Part shown: positions 1-7,509 of the stretch, piece after piece | Position numbering within the stretch: position 1 is the stretch's first letter | How the letters are laid out: every line of letters begins with the position of its first letter | NCBI GenBank assembly: GCA_017472255.1 | Contig: JAFUQU010000038.1 | Coordinates: 62,001-126,000 of the forward strand | DNA length: 64,000 bases | Origin: Clostridia bacterium | GTDB lineage: Bacteria; Bacillota; Clostridia; Oscillospirales; CAG-272 | Direction: 5' to 3' | Made by a program: the position numbers and the translations under genes | Notes under the pieces: generated by a model | What the model was told of the DNA's origin: nothing | The model's input: the letters and a program-made list of their open reading frames with translations, nothing else | The model's database searches: none

Positions 1-1
1 A

Positions 2-133
2 AATAAGCGGTATCGGTACAACGAATTTTTGGTGGAAGGTGTGCGCAGCTTAAACGAGGCTGTTAAAAATCACTGGAAAAAAAATCTTTTTTATATGACA
101 AAGGGTCTCTCTCCGATTGGGCGAGAAATATGA
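2..133 (+). other. N-terminal remnant of the TrmH-type methyltransferase, in a different frame
   Basis: Frame 2 is open from the window edge to a TGA at 131-133. It begins NKRYRYNEFLVEGVRSLNEA, which resembles the N-terminal substrate-binding part of SpoU/TrmH RNA methyltransferases. Past the A8 run at 77-84 this frame stops looking like the family, while frame 1 continues sensibly (SFLYDKGSLSDWARN) into the methyltransferase body that starts at 130. One extra A in the run would join the two. The true start of the gene lies outside the window. Confidence 0.7.
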
Positions 134-759
134 TTCAAAGTGTTTCTACGGAGCAAAACTACTGCCTTACATCGGAGTTGATGCAGGATTTGAGTGGAAA
201 GACCGACCCATCCGAACTGATGGCGATTATTGAAATGCGGGAGGATCGGTTGGATCACATTCCCTTGTCGTCGAATCCTTTTATTGTATTATTTGATAGA
301 CCTTCCAATAAAGGAAATTTGGGAACCATGATTCGTTCCTGCGATGCGCTGGGAGCAGATATGCTGATTATCACGGGGCACGCTGTGGATTTATATGATC
401 CGGATGTTGTCGTTTCTGCGATGGGATCATTTTTTAATATGCCTGTCGTAAGAATCGCGGATAACACAGAATTATTTGCATATATCGACAGCTTGAAAAA
501 GGTATACCCGACGTTTAAGGTGATCGGCACGACAGCTCACCATGAAAAACCGCTTTATCACGAAGATTTATCCCAGCCGCTGATGATTATGATGGGCAAC
601 GAAACTATGGGATTGAATAAAGTGTTCAAGGAATACTGCGATGTATTGTGTACCATTCCGATGGATGAAAAATCGTATGCATCTTCGTTTAATGTAAGCT
701 GCGCAGCTTCTATTTTGATGTATGAAGTTGTCAGACAGAGAAGCACTGGGAACTTATAA
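130..759 (+). CDS. TrmH/SpoU family RNA 2'-O-ribose methyltransferase (frameshifted, C-terminal part)
   Basis: This 209-residue frame carries the SPOUT methyltransferase core. The family motifs are visible in order: FDRPSNKGNLGTMIRSCDALG (motif 1), then MMGNETMGLNK (motif 2) and IPMDEKSYASSFNVSCAAS (motif 3), which form the knot that binds S-adenosylmethionine. Such enzymes methylate ribose 2'-O in rRNA or tRNA; the target cannot be told here. The ATG at 130 is probably not the real start, because homologous sequence continues upstream in this frame to about 85 and then in frame 2 across an A8 run. Base composition is visibly more AT-rich than in most of the window. An intrinsic terminator follows at 772-808. 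The product would be truncated unless the frameshift is a sequencing error or is recoded. Confidence 0.85.
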   Translation: MIQSVSTEQNYCLTSELMQDLSGKTDPSELMAIIEMREDRLDHIPLSSNPFIVLFDRPSNKGNLGTMIRSCDALGADMLIITGHAVDLYDPDVVVSAMGSFFNMPVVRIADNTELFAYIDSLKKVYPTFKVIGTTAHHEKPLYHEDLSQPLMIMMGNETMGLNKVFKEYCDVLCTIPMDEKSYASSFNVSCAASILMYEVVRQRSTGNL

Positions 760-771
760 CTGTTTTTCAGG

Positions 772-808
772 AAAAGGGCGCTGATATGCAAATATCAGCG
801 CCCTTTTT
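772..808. terminator. Bidirectional intrinsic terminator
   Basis: A 12-bp perfect stem (GGGCGCTGATAT at 776-787, partner 792-803) with a GCAA loop is flanked by A4 and T5. It sits between the converging methyltransferase and amino-acid binding protein genes and can serve both strands. Confidence 0.9.
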
Positions 809-857
809 GTTTGTTGGTATTTGATTTATCCGGTACTGCTACAGGCGGTACCCTTGA

Positions 858-1697
858 TCAATTGTTGACGATGATGTATTCACCGACGACCTTGTCAACG
901 ACAAATGCGTCCACACGACCTGCCTTCAGATCCAGATACGCGGACAGATTCTCATCGAATTCGACAATCTCGCCGCCGTTCAGGATAGCGTTGTAGGTAG
1001 CTTCATCGGCCTGTACAGCCTCCAGTGCGGAGGAACCCTTCTGCAGGGCAACCTTCTTACCGGCAAGATCAGCACGGGACTTGATAGCGGAATCCTCAGC
1101 CACAATGATAACCTGTGCGTTGGCGATGTAAGGCTTGGAAAGGAACATATTTGCTGCGCGTTCCTCAGTAACCGACATACCGTTCCAGATGCAGTCGATC
1201 TTCTTCTCGCTCAGCTCCATTTCCTTAGCATCCCAGTTGATCGGCTGAATGTCCAGCTTAACACCCATGCGGGCTGCTACCTCGGTAGCCAGATCGATAT
1301 CGAAGCCGACAATTTCACCGGATTCGGAATCGCGGAAGCCCATAGGCGGGAAGTTTTCATCCAGACCCAGCACCAGCGTACCCTTATCCAGCACGTACTG
1401 GAGGGAGTTGTCGTCCTTGACCGTCTTCATTTCGCGGGGGAAGTCGTTGTTCTTCAGGCAGACGTCGGAGCCGAACCACTTCTCGGAAATCTTCGCGGCA
1501 GTACCGTCAGCGTACATTTCGTCCAGAATCTCCTGAACCTTAGCAGCCAGTGCGTAGTCGTCCTTACGGAAACCGACGGCGTATTCTTCAGCGCCAAAGT
1601 TGTCTTCGAGAACGATGTACTTCGTGGAGCTGCCGCAGGATGCCAGCATGGTGAGCATGGCAGCAGCGGCAAGGACAAGTGCAAGCAGTTTTTTCAT
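858..1697 (-). CDS. Amino-acid ABC transporter substrate-binding lipoprotein (orphan)
   Basis: A 279-residue periplasmic-binding-protein type 3 (PF00497) protein that would capture a polar amino acid outside the membrane. Evidence: a lipoprotein signal MKKLLALVLAAAAMLTMLASC with cleavage before the Cys, then the family motif LVLGLDENFPPMGFRD, GFDIDLATEVAARMGVKLD and a late DAFVVDKVVGEYII. The start at 1697 is chosen over an upstream in-frame start because GGAGG lies 9 nt before it and the signal peptide begins there. No permease or ATPase gene is adjacent, so its transporter partner must be elsewhere. One domain only, near the usual family length. Ligand not predictable from sequence by eye. 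Confidence 0.9.
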   Translation of the reverse strand: MKKLLALVLAAAAMLTMLASCGSSTKYIVLEDNFGAEEYAVGFRKDDYALAAKVQEILDEMYADGTAAKISEKWFGSDVCLKNNDFPREMKTVKDDNSLQYVLDKGTLVLGLDENFPPMGFRDSESGEIVGFDIDLATEVAARMGVKLDIQPINWDAKEMELSEKKIDCIWNGMSVTEERAANMFLSKPYIANAQVIIVAEDSAIKSRADLAGKKVALQKGSSALEAVQADEATYNAILNGGEIVEFDENLSAYLDLKAGRVDAFVVDKVVGEYIIVNN

Positions 1698-1764
1698 GTT
1701 GTGTTGCCTCCAAATGTTCGTATTTTTGTGTGGTTTTCCAGCACACAAATTGATTACGCCTTCA

Positions 1765-1793
1765 ATTATACCACATATATGCCGGGAAGTCAA
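1765..1793 (-). promoter_or_regulatory. Sigma-A promoter of the amino-acid binding protein gene
   Basis: On the minus strand, TTGACT (1793-1788) is followed after 17 nt by TATAAT (1770-1765), about 70 nt upstream of the ATG at 1697. Confidence 0.7.
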
Positions 1794-1897
1794 GCGCATT
1801 ATTCATTTTATTTCATAATTTCGACACATTTTCATCAATCCTTGCGGAAAGTGTGCGCGAAAGCCGAAAATTTAAGCCGCGAATTTCAGCGCAGATA

Positions 1898-1926
1898 TTG
1901 ACATCCGCGCAAAAAAACGTTATAAT
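1898..1926 (+). promoter_or_regulatory. Consensus sigma-A promoter of proS
   Basis: TTGACA at 1898-1903, a 17-nt spacer and TATAAT at 1921-1926 match the consensus at all twelve positions. The leader to the ATG at 1961 would be under 35 nt, too short for a T-box. Confidence 0.85.
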
Positions 1927-1960
1927 ATCTGTATATATATTTTTGAAAGGATTCATTATC

Positions 1961-3400
1961 ATGGCTGACGATAAGAAACTCGTTGAACAGATCACGTCCA
2001 TGGACGAAGATTTTGCTCAATGGTACACCGATATCTGCAAAAAGGCAGACCTCATTGACTACTCCAGCGTAAAGGGCTGCATGATTATCCGCCCTTACGG
2101 CTACGCAATCTGGGAACTGATACAGAAGAACCTCGATACCCGCTTCAAGGAGCTGGGACACGAAAATGTCTATATGCCCATGTTTATTCCCGAATCGCTC
2201 CTCCAGAAGGAGAAGGATCACGTCGCGGGCTTCGCGCCTGAGGTCGCGTGGGTCACACACGGCGGCAGCGAAAAGCTGACCGAGCGTATGTGCGTCCGTC
2301 CTACCTCGGAAACGCTGTTCTGCGAGCATTACGCTAACATCATCCGTTCCTACCGCGACCTGCCCAAGCTGTACAACCAGTGGTGCTCGGTGGTTCGCTG
2401 GGAAAAGACCACACGTCCTTTCCTGCGCTCCCGTGAATTCCTGTGGCAGGAAGGTCACACCATGCACGCCACCGCTGAGGAAGCCCGCGCCGAAACCGTT
2501 CAGATGCTGAACGTCTACGCCGACTTCCACGAAAAAGATCTGGCTATCCCGGTCATCAAGGGCGCCAAGACCCCCAGCGATAAGTTTGCAGGCGCCGAGG
2601 ATACCTATGCCATCGAAGCGCTGATGCACGACGGCAAGGCACTCCAGGCAGGTACGTCCCACTATTTCGGCGACGGCTTTGCCAAGGCCTTCGACATCAC
2701 CTATACCGATAAGGAAAACAAGGTCGTTCATCCGTTCCAGACATCCTGGGGCGTTACGACCCGTATGATCGGCGGCATTATCATGACCCACGGCGATAAC
2801 AACGGACTCGTTTTGCCGCCCGCCGTCGCACCGATTCAGGTGGTGGTCATCCCCGTAGCCGCTCACAAGCCGGGCGTTATCGACGCCGCTTCCGCGCTGG
2901 CTGACCGCCTCAAGGGCGATTTCCGCGTGAAGCTGGACGCTTCCGACAACTCCCCCGGATGGAAGTATTCCGAGTACGAAATGAAGGGCGTACCGCTCCG
3001 CATTGAAATCGGTCCCCGCGATATCGAGGCCGGTCAGTGCGTGCTTGTCACCCGTCACAACCGTGAAAAGACCATCGTCAAGCTGGACGAGCTGGAAAAG
3101 GCTGTGGCCGAGAAGCTGCAGGCTGTCCGCGACGGTCTGTATGAAAAGGCTCTCGCCAACCGTCAGCGCCGTACCTACGACTGCGAAACGATGGATGAAA
3201 TCATCAAAAAGCTGGCTGAGGGCGGCGACGGCTTCGTGCGCGCCATGTGGTGCGGCGATCCCGAGTGCGAGGACAAGGTGAAGGAAGTTACCGGCGTCGG
3301 CTCTCGCTGCATACCGCTGGAGCAGGAGAAGATCTCCGACAAGTGCGTATGCTGCGGCAAGCCCGCCACCCAGCTCGTTTACTGGGGCAAGGCGTATTGA
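1961..3400 (+). CDS. proS: Prolyl-tRNA synthetase, short archaeal/eukaryal-like type
   Basis: A 479-residue class II aminoacyl-tRNA synthetase that charges tRNA-Pro in the cytosol. Class II motifs are readable: motif 2 around [20 protein letters not shown], the GHTMHAT loop, and motif 3 near [19 protein letters not shown]. The length and the C-terminal Cys-containing domain ([15 protein letters not shown], ending in KAY) are those of the ProS form shared with archaea and eukaryotes, which lacks the editing insertion of the long bacterial ProRS. The ATG at 1961 is chosen because GAAAGG precedes it and the protein starts with the conserved region; the 36-residue upstream extension covers the promoter. 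Single gene with its own promoter. Confidence 0.96.
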   Translation: MADDKKLVEQITSMDEDFAQWYTDICKKADLIDYSSVKGCMIIRPYGYAIWELIQKNLDTRFKELGHENVYMPMFIPESLLQKEKDHVAGFAPEVAWVTHGGSEKLTERMCVRPTSETLFCEHYANIIRSYRDLPKLYNQWCSVVRWEKTTRPFLRSREFLWQEGHTMHATAEEARAETVQMLNVYADFHEKDLAIPVIKGAKTPSDKFAGAEDTYAIEALMHDGKALQAGTSHYFGDGFAKAFDITYTDKENKVVHPFQTSWGVTTRMIGGIIMTHGDNNGLVLPPAVAPIQVVVIPVAAHKPGVIDAASALADRLKGDFRVKLDASDNSPGWKYSEYEMKGVPLRIEIGPRDIEAGQCVLVTRHNREKTIVKLDELEKAVAEKLQAVRDGLYEKALANRQRRTYDCETMDEIIKKLAEGGDGFVRAMWCGDPECEDKVKEVTGVGSRCIPLEQEKISDKCVCCGKPATQLVYWGKAY

Positions 3401-3457
3401 TCCGCCCGGTGTATTTATTGCAAATTCTGGAACAATTTCCATTCCATATATTATGGG

Positions 3458-3486
3458 TTGCAATTGACCGCCTTTTATGGTAAAAT
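3458..3486 (+). promoter_or_regulatory. Sigma-A promoter of the SleB-like hydrolase gene
   Basis: TTGCAA (3458-3463), 17-nt spacer, TAAAAT (3481-3486). Transcription would begin at about 3492. Confidence 0.6.
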
Positions 3487-3490
3487 AATA

Positions 3491-3520
3491 GCGTGCGGTG
3501 ATAAGCCGCACGCTACTTTT
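3491..3520 (+). terminator. Terminator-like hairpin between proS and the SleB-like gene
   Basis: An 8-bp perfect stem (GCGTGCGG at 3491-3498, partner 3506-3513) with a 7-nt loop precedes a T-rich run. It may end proS transcription. If the promoter at 3458-3486 is used, the same hairpin forms at the extreme 5' end of the next mRNA. Confidence 0.5.
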
Positions 3521-3539
3521 TATCGAACAGGAGGAACCC

Positions 3540-4355
3540 ATGAAAAAAGTACGAACGATTTTCGCCTTTCTGGCGGCGGCAGCGCTGCTGATTACACCGC
3601 TGTCCGCCTACGAGCCAATCGAAGTTCGCGTCAATGGCAGTGACACCGATCTGGACGCCCGTCTGATCGGTACCACCACCTATGTGCGCTTCGATGAAGT
3701 CAACGAGCTCCTCTCCTTCGGAGAAGCCAGCGTGTCGGGTGAAGGAGGATGGATGAAAGCATCCACCCAAGCCCTGAGCATCGACGCTCGCAGCGGAGAC
3801 TGCTACATAACGGCGAACGAGCGCTACATCGGCGGCAGCGAGACCATCACGGTGGACGGGCTGCTGTACATCCCCGTCCGCTCCATTGCCAAGGCATACA
3901 ACGCCGACGTGACATGGCAGGACGACACCCGCTCGGTAGACATCGACGCGGCGCCGGGCGAGGCTATCGAATCCGGCAGCAGCTATTACAACACCGAAGA
4001 TGTCTACTGGCTCTCGCGCATTATCCATGCCGAAGCCAACGGCGAGCCGATGGCAGGCAAAGTCATGGTGGGCAACGTGGTGCAGAACCGTGTGAACAGC
4101 AGCGACTTTCCGAATACGATCTACAACGTCATTTTCGACCGCCAGCACGGCGTACAGTTCACGCCCACGGTTAACGGCATGATCTACCGGACGCCGGACG
4201 AAAGCAGCGTCATCGCCGCCAAGCTCTGTCTGGACGGCTACAGCCTGTCGGACAGCGCGCTGTATTTTCTCAACCCCGCCATCGCCACCAGCTTCTGGAT
4301 CGTCAACAACCGACCCTATCTGACCACCATCGGCGGACACGATTTTTATTCTTAA
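3540..4355 (+). CDS. Secreted SleB-like cell-wall hydrolase with copper-amine-oxidase-type N domain
   Basis: A 271-residue exported protein. It has an N-terminal signal peptide (MKKVRTIFAFLAAAALLITP, cleaved near SAYEP), a copper-amine-oxidase N-like beta domain (about residues 24-145, with VDGLLYIPVRSIAKAYNADV), and a hydrolase_2/SleB-type catalytic domain (about 150-271). The catalytic part shows the family pattern YWLSRIIHAEANGEPMAGKV with the expected Glu, then GNVVQNRVNSSDFP and a C-terminal ALYFLNP motif. Members cleave spore cortex or cell-wall peptidoglycan. The start at 3540 is favoured by AGGAGG at 3529-3534. A spore-cortex role is only suggested by the family. Confidence 0.88.
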   Translation: MKKVRTIFAFLAAAALLITPLSAYEPIEVRVNGSDTDLDARLIGTTTYVRFDEVNELLSFGEASVSGEGGWMKASTQALSIDARSGDCYITANERYIGGSETITVDGLLYIPVRSIAKAYNADVTWQDDTRSVDIDAAPGEAIESGSSYYNTEDVYWLSRIIHAEANGEPMAGKVMVGNVVQNRVNSSDFPNTIYNVIFDRQHGVQFTPTVNGMIYRTPDESSVIAAKLCLDGYSLSDSALYFLNPAIATSFWIVNNRPYLTTIGGHDFYS

Positions 4356-4362
4356 CTGCATC

Positions 4363-4390
4363 AAAAAACGCCCCTCGCGGGGCGTTTTTT
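4363..4390. terminator. Bidirectional intrinsic terminator
   Basis: AAAAAACGCCCC-TCGC-GGGGCGTTTTTT at 4363-4390 is a perfect dyad with A/T tails. It lies between the converging SleB-like and solute-binding protein genes. Confidence 0.93.
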
Positions 4391-4397
4391 GCTTGCT

Positions 4398-5858
4398 TTA
4401 TTCAATTCCCATCAGTTCGAGAAACTCTGCCATTTTCGTCTCGGCAGCCGACTTGGCGGCCGCGATGTCGGATGCCACCGACGCATCGCCCGCCCTGGTT
4501 TTATTGCGTATTGTTATGAGGAGATCGCTGATAAAACCACCGACAGTGCCCATGTCAACGCCGCAGGTCTGCTTAACAATTTCCAGCATTTCAATGGAAT
4601 CCTCGTTGCGCAGTCCTTTCTGTTCGACGATCACGTCGAAGTAGGTGGGAACCACCAGCTGGCTGCTCTCGTATGCCAGCGCATCCATCACCAGCGCCGC
4701 TGTTTCGGGCGTCTTCGACGTGGCGGGAATGGTCATGACCAACGTACCAGAGCTAACAGCCGTCCGATAATTTTCCTGCTTTTCATCGTACTTCGGGAAC
4801 GGTACGACACCGAAGGCGGACTCCATGTCACGGATGTTGTTCGCCGTCTTTAATTCCGCCGTCAGGAATGCTGCACGATTGTTCATAAACACATAGACAT
4901 ATCCCCCATCATCCGCGCTGAAGTCGTCAGTCGAGGCCGCGAAGTGCGTGCCTGCCTCGCCAAACAGCTTCGTCATCTTCTCCACTGTGTTGTAGAATCG
5001 CTCGGTATCCGCCGTGAAGGTCAGCTTGTCGCCGTCTTTGGTGGTATAGTCGTTGCCGGCGCTGAAGAGGAGGTAATCCGGCGCCGCCCAGTGAGAGGCC
5101 AAACCATACACCGATGAGCCGCCGTCTTTCCACGCGAAGGATTCATCGGAGTTGAGATTTGCAAGCGATGTGGCGTATTTGTACAGCTCATCCAGCGTCC
5201 ATTTGCCCTCGCGCACCAAATCGTAAGGCAGCTCCATATTGTTGTCTTCGATGATATTCTCGTTAAAGAATATCATCCACATACCGTCATAGGGCATCAG
5301 CATCGCATCACCGGCTGCCCCCCAAGTCGCGCCGCCGAACGTCAGCACGTCGTTGAAGGTACTGTTCCACCACGGCTGATCCAGCTGCAGCTCGTCATAA
5401 CCCGCCAGATCGGTGAAGTAGCCTTCTTCCGTAAAGGCTAAAATATTGTTGGCGGGAATGTACATGACATCGTGCGTGGAATCACCTGCGGCAATCTCTT
5501 TCTGTATGGGGGTGATCATATTCGGCAGATGGCCGCTGATCTCGTAATTGGTATCCTCGATCTTGCAGTTGAGCGCCTCCTCCACTGCGGTATTGCGATT
5601 GTAAATCGCATCGCTGAGCGGCTCACCGCTTTGCTCCTCCACCGCAATGTCCACGTTCTTACCCCAATATTCGTCCGCCGTCAGAATCTTGATCGTCTGA
5701 CCGTCGAGATTCACGTCGGGATAGTCGTAGCCAGATGTCTTGGTGGTGGTATCTGCACCGACAGCTGTGGTATCGTCCGTCTGGTCAGATGTTCCGCAGG
5801 AGGCGGTGAGAATCGCCGCAAGGAGGATTGCCGTAAAATTCCATTTTTTCATATACAT
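4398..5858 (-). CDS. Extracellular solute-binding lipoprotein (carbohydrate type), paralogue 1
   Basis: A family 1-like extracellular solute-binding protein of about 485 residues, probably tethered to the membrane to capture an oligosaccharide. It has a lipoprotein signal ending LLAAILTASC, then a Thr/Asp-rich linker and the mature domain beginning YDYPDVNLDGQTIKILTADE. It aligns by eye with the product of 7510-9001 (shared DYPDV, SGEP.SDA.YNRN, PYDLVREGKWT.D.L). The start is uncertain: GTG at 5861, ATG at 5858 and ATG at 5852 are in frame and no strong Shine-Dalgarno is visible. No permease or ATPase is nearby. It follows gmhA on the same strand after an intergenic region of nested palindromes. 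Confidence 0.9.
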   Translation of the reverse strand: MYMKKWNFTAILLAAILTASCGTSDQTDDTTAVGADTTTKTSGYDYPDVNLDGQTIKILTADEYWGKNVDIAVEEQSGEPLSDAIYNRNTAVEEALNCKIEDTNYEISGHLPNMITPIQKEIAAGDSTHDVMYIPANNILAFTEEGYFTDLAGYDELQLDQPWWNSTFNDVLTFGGATWGAAGDAMLMPYDGMWMIFFNENIIEDNNMELPYDLVREGKWTLDELYKYATSLANLNSDESFAWKDGGSSVYGLASHWAAPDYLLFSAGNDYTTKDGDKLTFTADTERFYNTVEKMTKLFGEAGTHFAASTDDFSADDGGYVYVFMNNRAAFLTAELKTANNIRDMESAFGVVPFPKYDEKQENYRTAVSSGTLVMTIPATSKTPETAALVMDALAYESSQLVVPTYFDVIVEQKGLRNEDSIEMLEIVKQTCGVDMGTVGGFISDLLITIRNKTRAGDASVASDIAAAKSAAETKMAEFLELMGIE

Positions 5859-5898
5859 CACTTTTTTATAAATTTATCCAGTTTTAAGTTTTTGAATA

Positions 5899-5999
5899 GG
5901 GGTAACAGGAATTGCACGAAATGCAATTCCTGTTAGGGAAAACTTTTCCGATTTTTTGTTGCACTTGTCTTGACAATTCGTCCAAAAAAGTTTTCCCTG
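5899..5999. promoter_or_regulatory. Nested palindromes between gmhA-like gene and solute-binding protein gene
   Basis: Three dyads occur in 100 bp. A 13-bp perfect inverted repeat has arms 5904-5916 and 5922-5934. A second has arms AGGGAAAACTTTT (5935-5947) and its complement ending at 5998, 36 nt apart. A 12-bp palindrome TTGTCTTGACAA (5965-5976) lies between those arms. No T-run follows on the minus strand, so a simple terminator is not supported. Operator or RNA structure is possible. Confidence 0.6.
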
Positions 6000-6018
6000 A
6001 GAACTCATCGAATTCGCG

Positions 6019-6603
6019 TTAAATAAACAGTGCCTCTTCCACACGGGCGCAGATTTCGTGATAGACCGGCAGGTGGTATTCCTGAACCCGATAGGTTTCG
6101 GTCTCCGGTACGCGGATTGTGACATCGCACAGCTCATAAAGCCGTCCGCCGCCCGCGCCGGTCAGTCCCACCGTTTTCACGCCGATACACTTCGCCAGTT
6201 CCACCGCATGGCTGAGGTTCTTCGCATTGCCGGATGTGGAGATGGCGAGGAACACATCCCCCTCCTTCGCCAGACCGTACAGCGTCTGCGCCACCGTGTA
6301 TTCGCCGTCCACATCGTTCAGATAGGCGGTCGGCAGCGCCAGACCGTTTGACAGCGAAATCGCCGGGAGCGCGCCCTGTAGCTTCGCCGCCAGCTCCGCG
6401 GGAATGCGCGGGTCGGTGACGGGACGCTTCGACTTGAAGCCCTTCATCAGCTCGCCCACGATATGCTCCGAGTCGGACGCGCTGCCGCCGTTTCCGGCAA
6501 TCAGCAGCTTGCCGCCCTTCCGATAGCAATCGATGATCATAGCAATCGTTTCTTCAATCTGCGCCTCACAGGATTTCAGCGCGGGAAAATTTTCATACAG
6601 CAT
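6019..6603 (-). CDS. gmhA: SIS-domain isomerase, GmhA-like (sedoheptulose 7-phosphate isomerase family)
   Basis: A 194-residue single SIS-domain protein. The GmhA signature is visible: LLIAGNGGSASDSEHIVGEL near residue 34, the SNGLALPTAYLND region, and FLAISTSGNAKNL. Near the end VPETETYRVQEYHLPVYHEI carries the Gln-Glu and His positions used for catalysis and metal binding in GmhA. GmhA converts sedoheptulose 7-phosphate to D-glycero-D-manno-heptose 7-phosphate. Its start overlaps the end of the ROK kinase gene by 11 bp, so the two are translationally linked. No other heptose genes (gmhB, hddA/hldE) are in the window, so in this setting it may act on another sugar phosphate. Confidence 0.85.
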   Translation of the reverse strand: MLYENFPALKSCEAQIEETIAMIIDCYRKGGKLLIAGNGGSASDSEHIVGELMKGFKSKRPVTDPRIPAELAAKLQGALPAISLSNGLALPTAYLNDVDGEYTVAQTLYGLAKEGDVFLAISTSGNAKNLSHAVELAKCIGVKTVGLTGAGGGRLYELCDVTIRVPETETYRVQEYHLPVYHEICARVEEALFI

Positions 6604-7471
6604 AGTGATTTGCCCCCATTTCTCCTACACATAACGCGGCCACATCGCCGATGCTCTCGCCCAGCGCCGCCGGATAAATTTCACACGCCGCCACGCTCTG
6701 TGCCAGCGCTTCCTTCGCAATAACCCGCCGCATGGCCGGTTCGATAAATTCACGCGAGCGGACGTAGATGCTGCCGATGACGATGGCGTCCAGATTCAGC
6801 AGGTCAATCAGAATCGCCAGCGCCTTGCCCAAATCCTCGCCCACCTTTTCGTACACCGCAATCGCCTCGGCGTCGCCCTGCTCGGCGCGGACGCCAAGCT
6901 CCCGGGCGGTTCCCTTACCGTACTGCGCGATTCCGCCGCCACTGCAATAGCCCTCCACCGCGCCGCGCTTGTTGTAGCCAATATGATCGCCGTCGGGATA
7001 GAGCGTCACATGACCGATCTCACCCGCCATACCGCAGGCGCCGGTATACAGCCGTCCGCCCAGAATCAGCCCCGAGCCAAGCCCGGTGCCAAAGGTGAGG
7101 AAGGCCATATTCTTCGCGCCCTGTCCTGCGCCATACCGCCATTCGGCCAGTGCGCAGGCGTCCGCGTCGTTGCAGAGATAGGCTTTCACGCCGAATTCGC
7201 GCTCTAACAGTTCGGTAATATGTACGTCGTCCCAGCCGGGCAGGTTGGGCGGCGATTGGATGATGCCGCGCGCGCTGTCCAGCGGACCGCCGCAGCTGAT
7301 GCCGATGGCGGTCACGTCGGGCGTGATCAGCTCGCGAACGGCTGTAAGGATATGCGCAAGGGTATCCTTGCAGTCGGTGGTTTCAAAGCGTTGTTTTTCT
7401 TCGATGGTGCGCCCGCAGCCGCGAACGACGGCGCACTTCGTGCCGCCGATATCGATGCCGATGTAAGTCAT
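6593..7471 (-). CDS. ROK-family sugar kinase lacking the zinc cysteine cluster
   Basis: A 292-residue ROK kinase, expected to phosphorylate a hexose or N-acetylhexosamine with ATP. Phosphate-binding IGIDIGGTKCAVVRG is at the start. CNDADACALAEWRYG gives the catalytic Asp region, and TFGTGLGSGLILGGRLYTG and AGEIGHVTL follow. The usual CxCGxxGC zinc motif after the GH is replaced by YNKRGAVEGYCSGGG, so the structural zinc site appears absent. It lacks an N-terminal HTH, so it is an enzyme rather than a repressor. It lies between a solute-binding protein gene and gmhA on the same strand and probably shares their transcript. Substrate unknown. Confidence 0.9.
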   Translation of the reverse strand: MTYIGIDIGGTKCAVVRGCGRTIEEKQRFETTDCKDTLAHILTAVRELITPDVTAIGISCGGPLDSARGIIQSPPNLPGWDDVHITELLEREFGVKAYLCNDADACALAEWRYGAGQGAKNMAFLTFGTGLGSGLILGGRLYTGACGMAGEIGHVTLYPDGDHIGYNKRGAVEGYCSGGGIAQYGKGTARELGVRAEQGDAEAIAVYEKVGEDLGKALAILIDLLNLDAIVIGSIYVRSREFIEPAMRRVIAKEALAQSVAACEIYPAALGESIGDVAALCVGEMGANHYAV

Positions 7472-7509
7472 GGGATTTTGCTCTCCAAATTTATAATAGA
7501 TTTGCCGGA

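Noticed and set aside
1927..1960. T-box upstream of proS
   Set aside because: Leader of about 30 nt; no T-box sequence or specifier hairpin.
1886..3541. 551-codon minus-strand reading frame opposite proS
   Set aside because: It mirrors the codons of the well-supported proS gene and has no family motif or ribosome binding site. GC-rich third positions produce such shadows.
5472..5936. 154-codon plus-strand frame opposite the first solute-binding protein gene
   Set aside because: Antisense to a lipoprotein gene with a clear signal peptide; no ribosome binding site.
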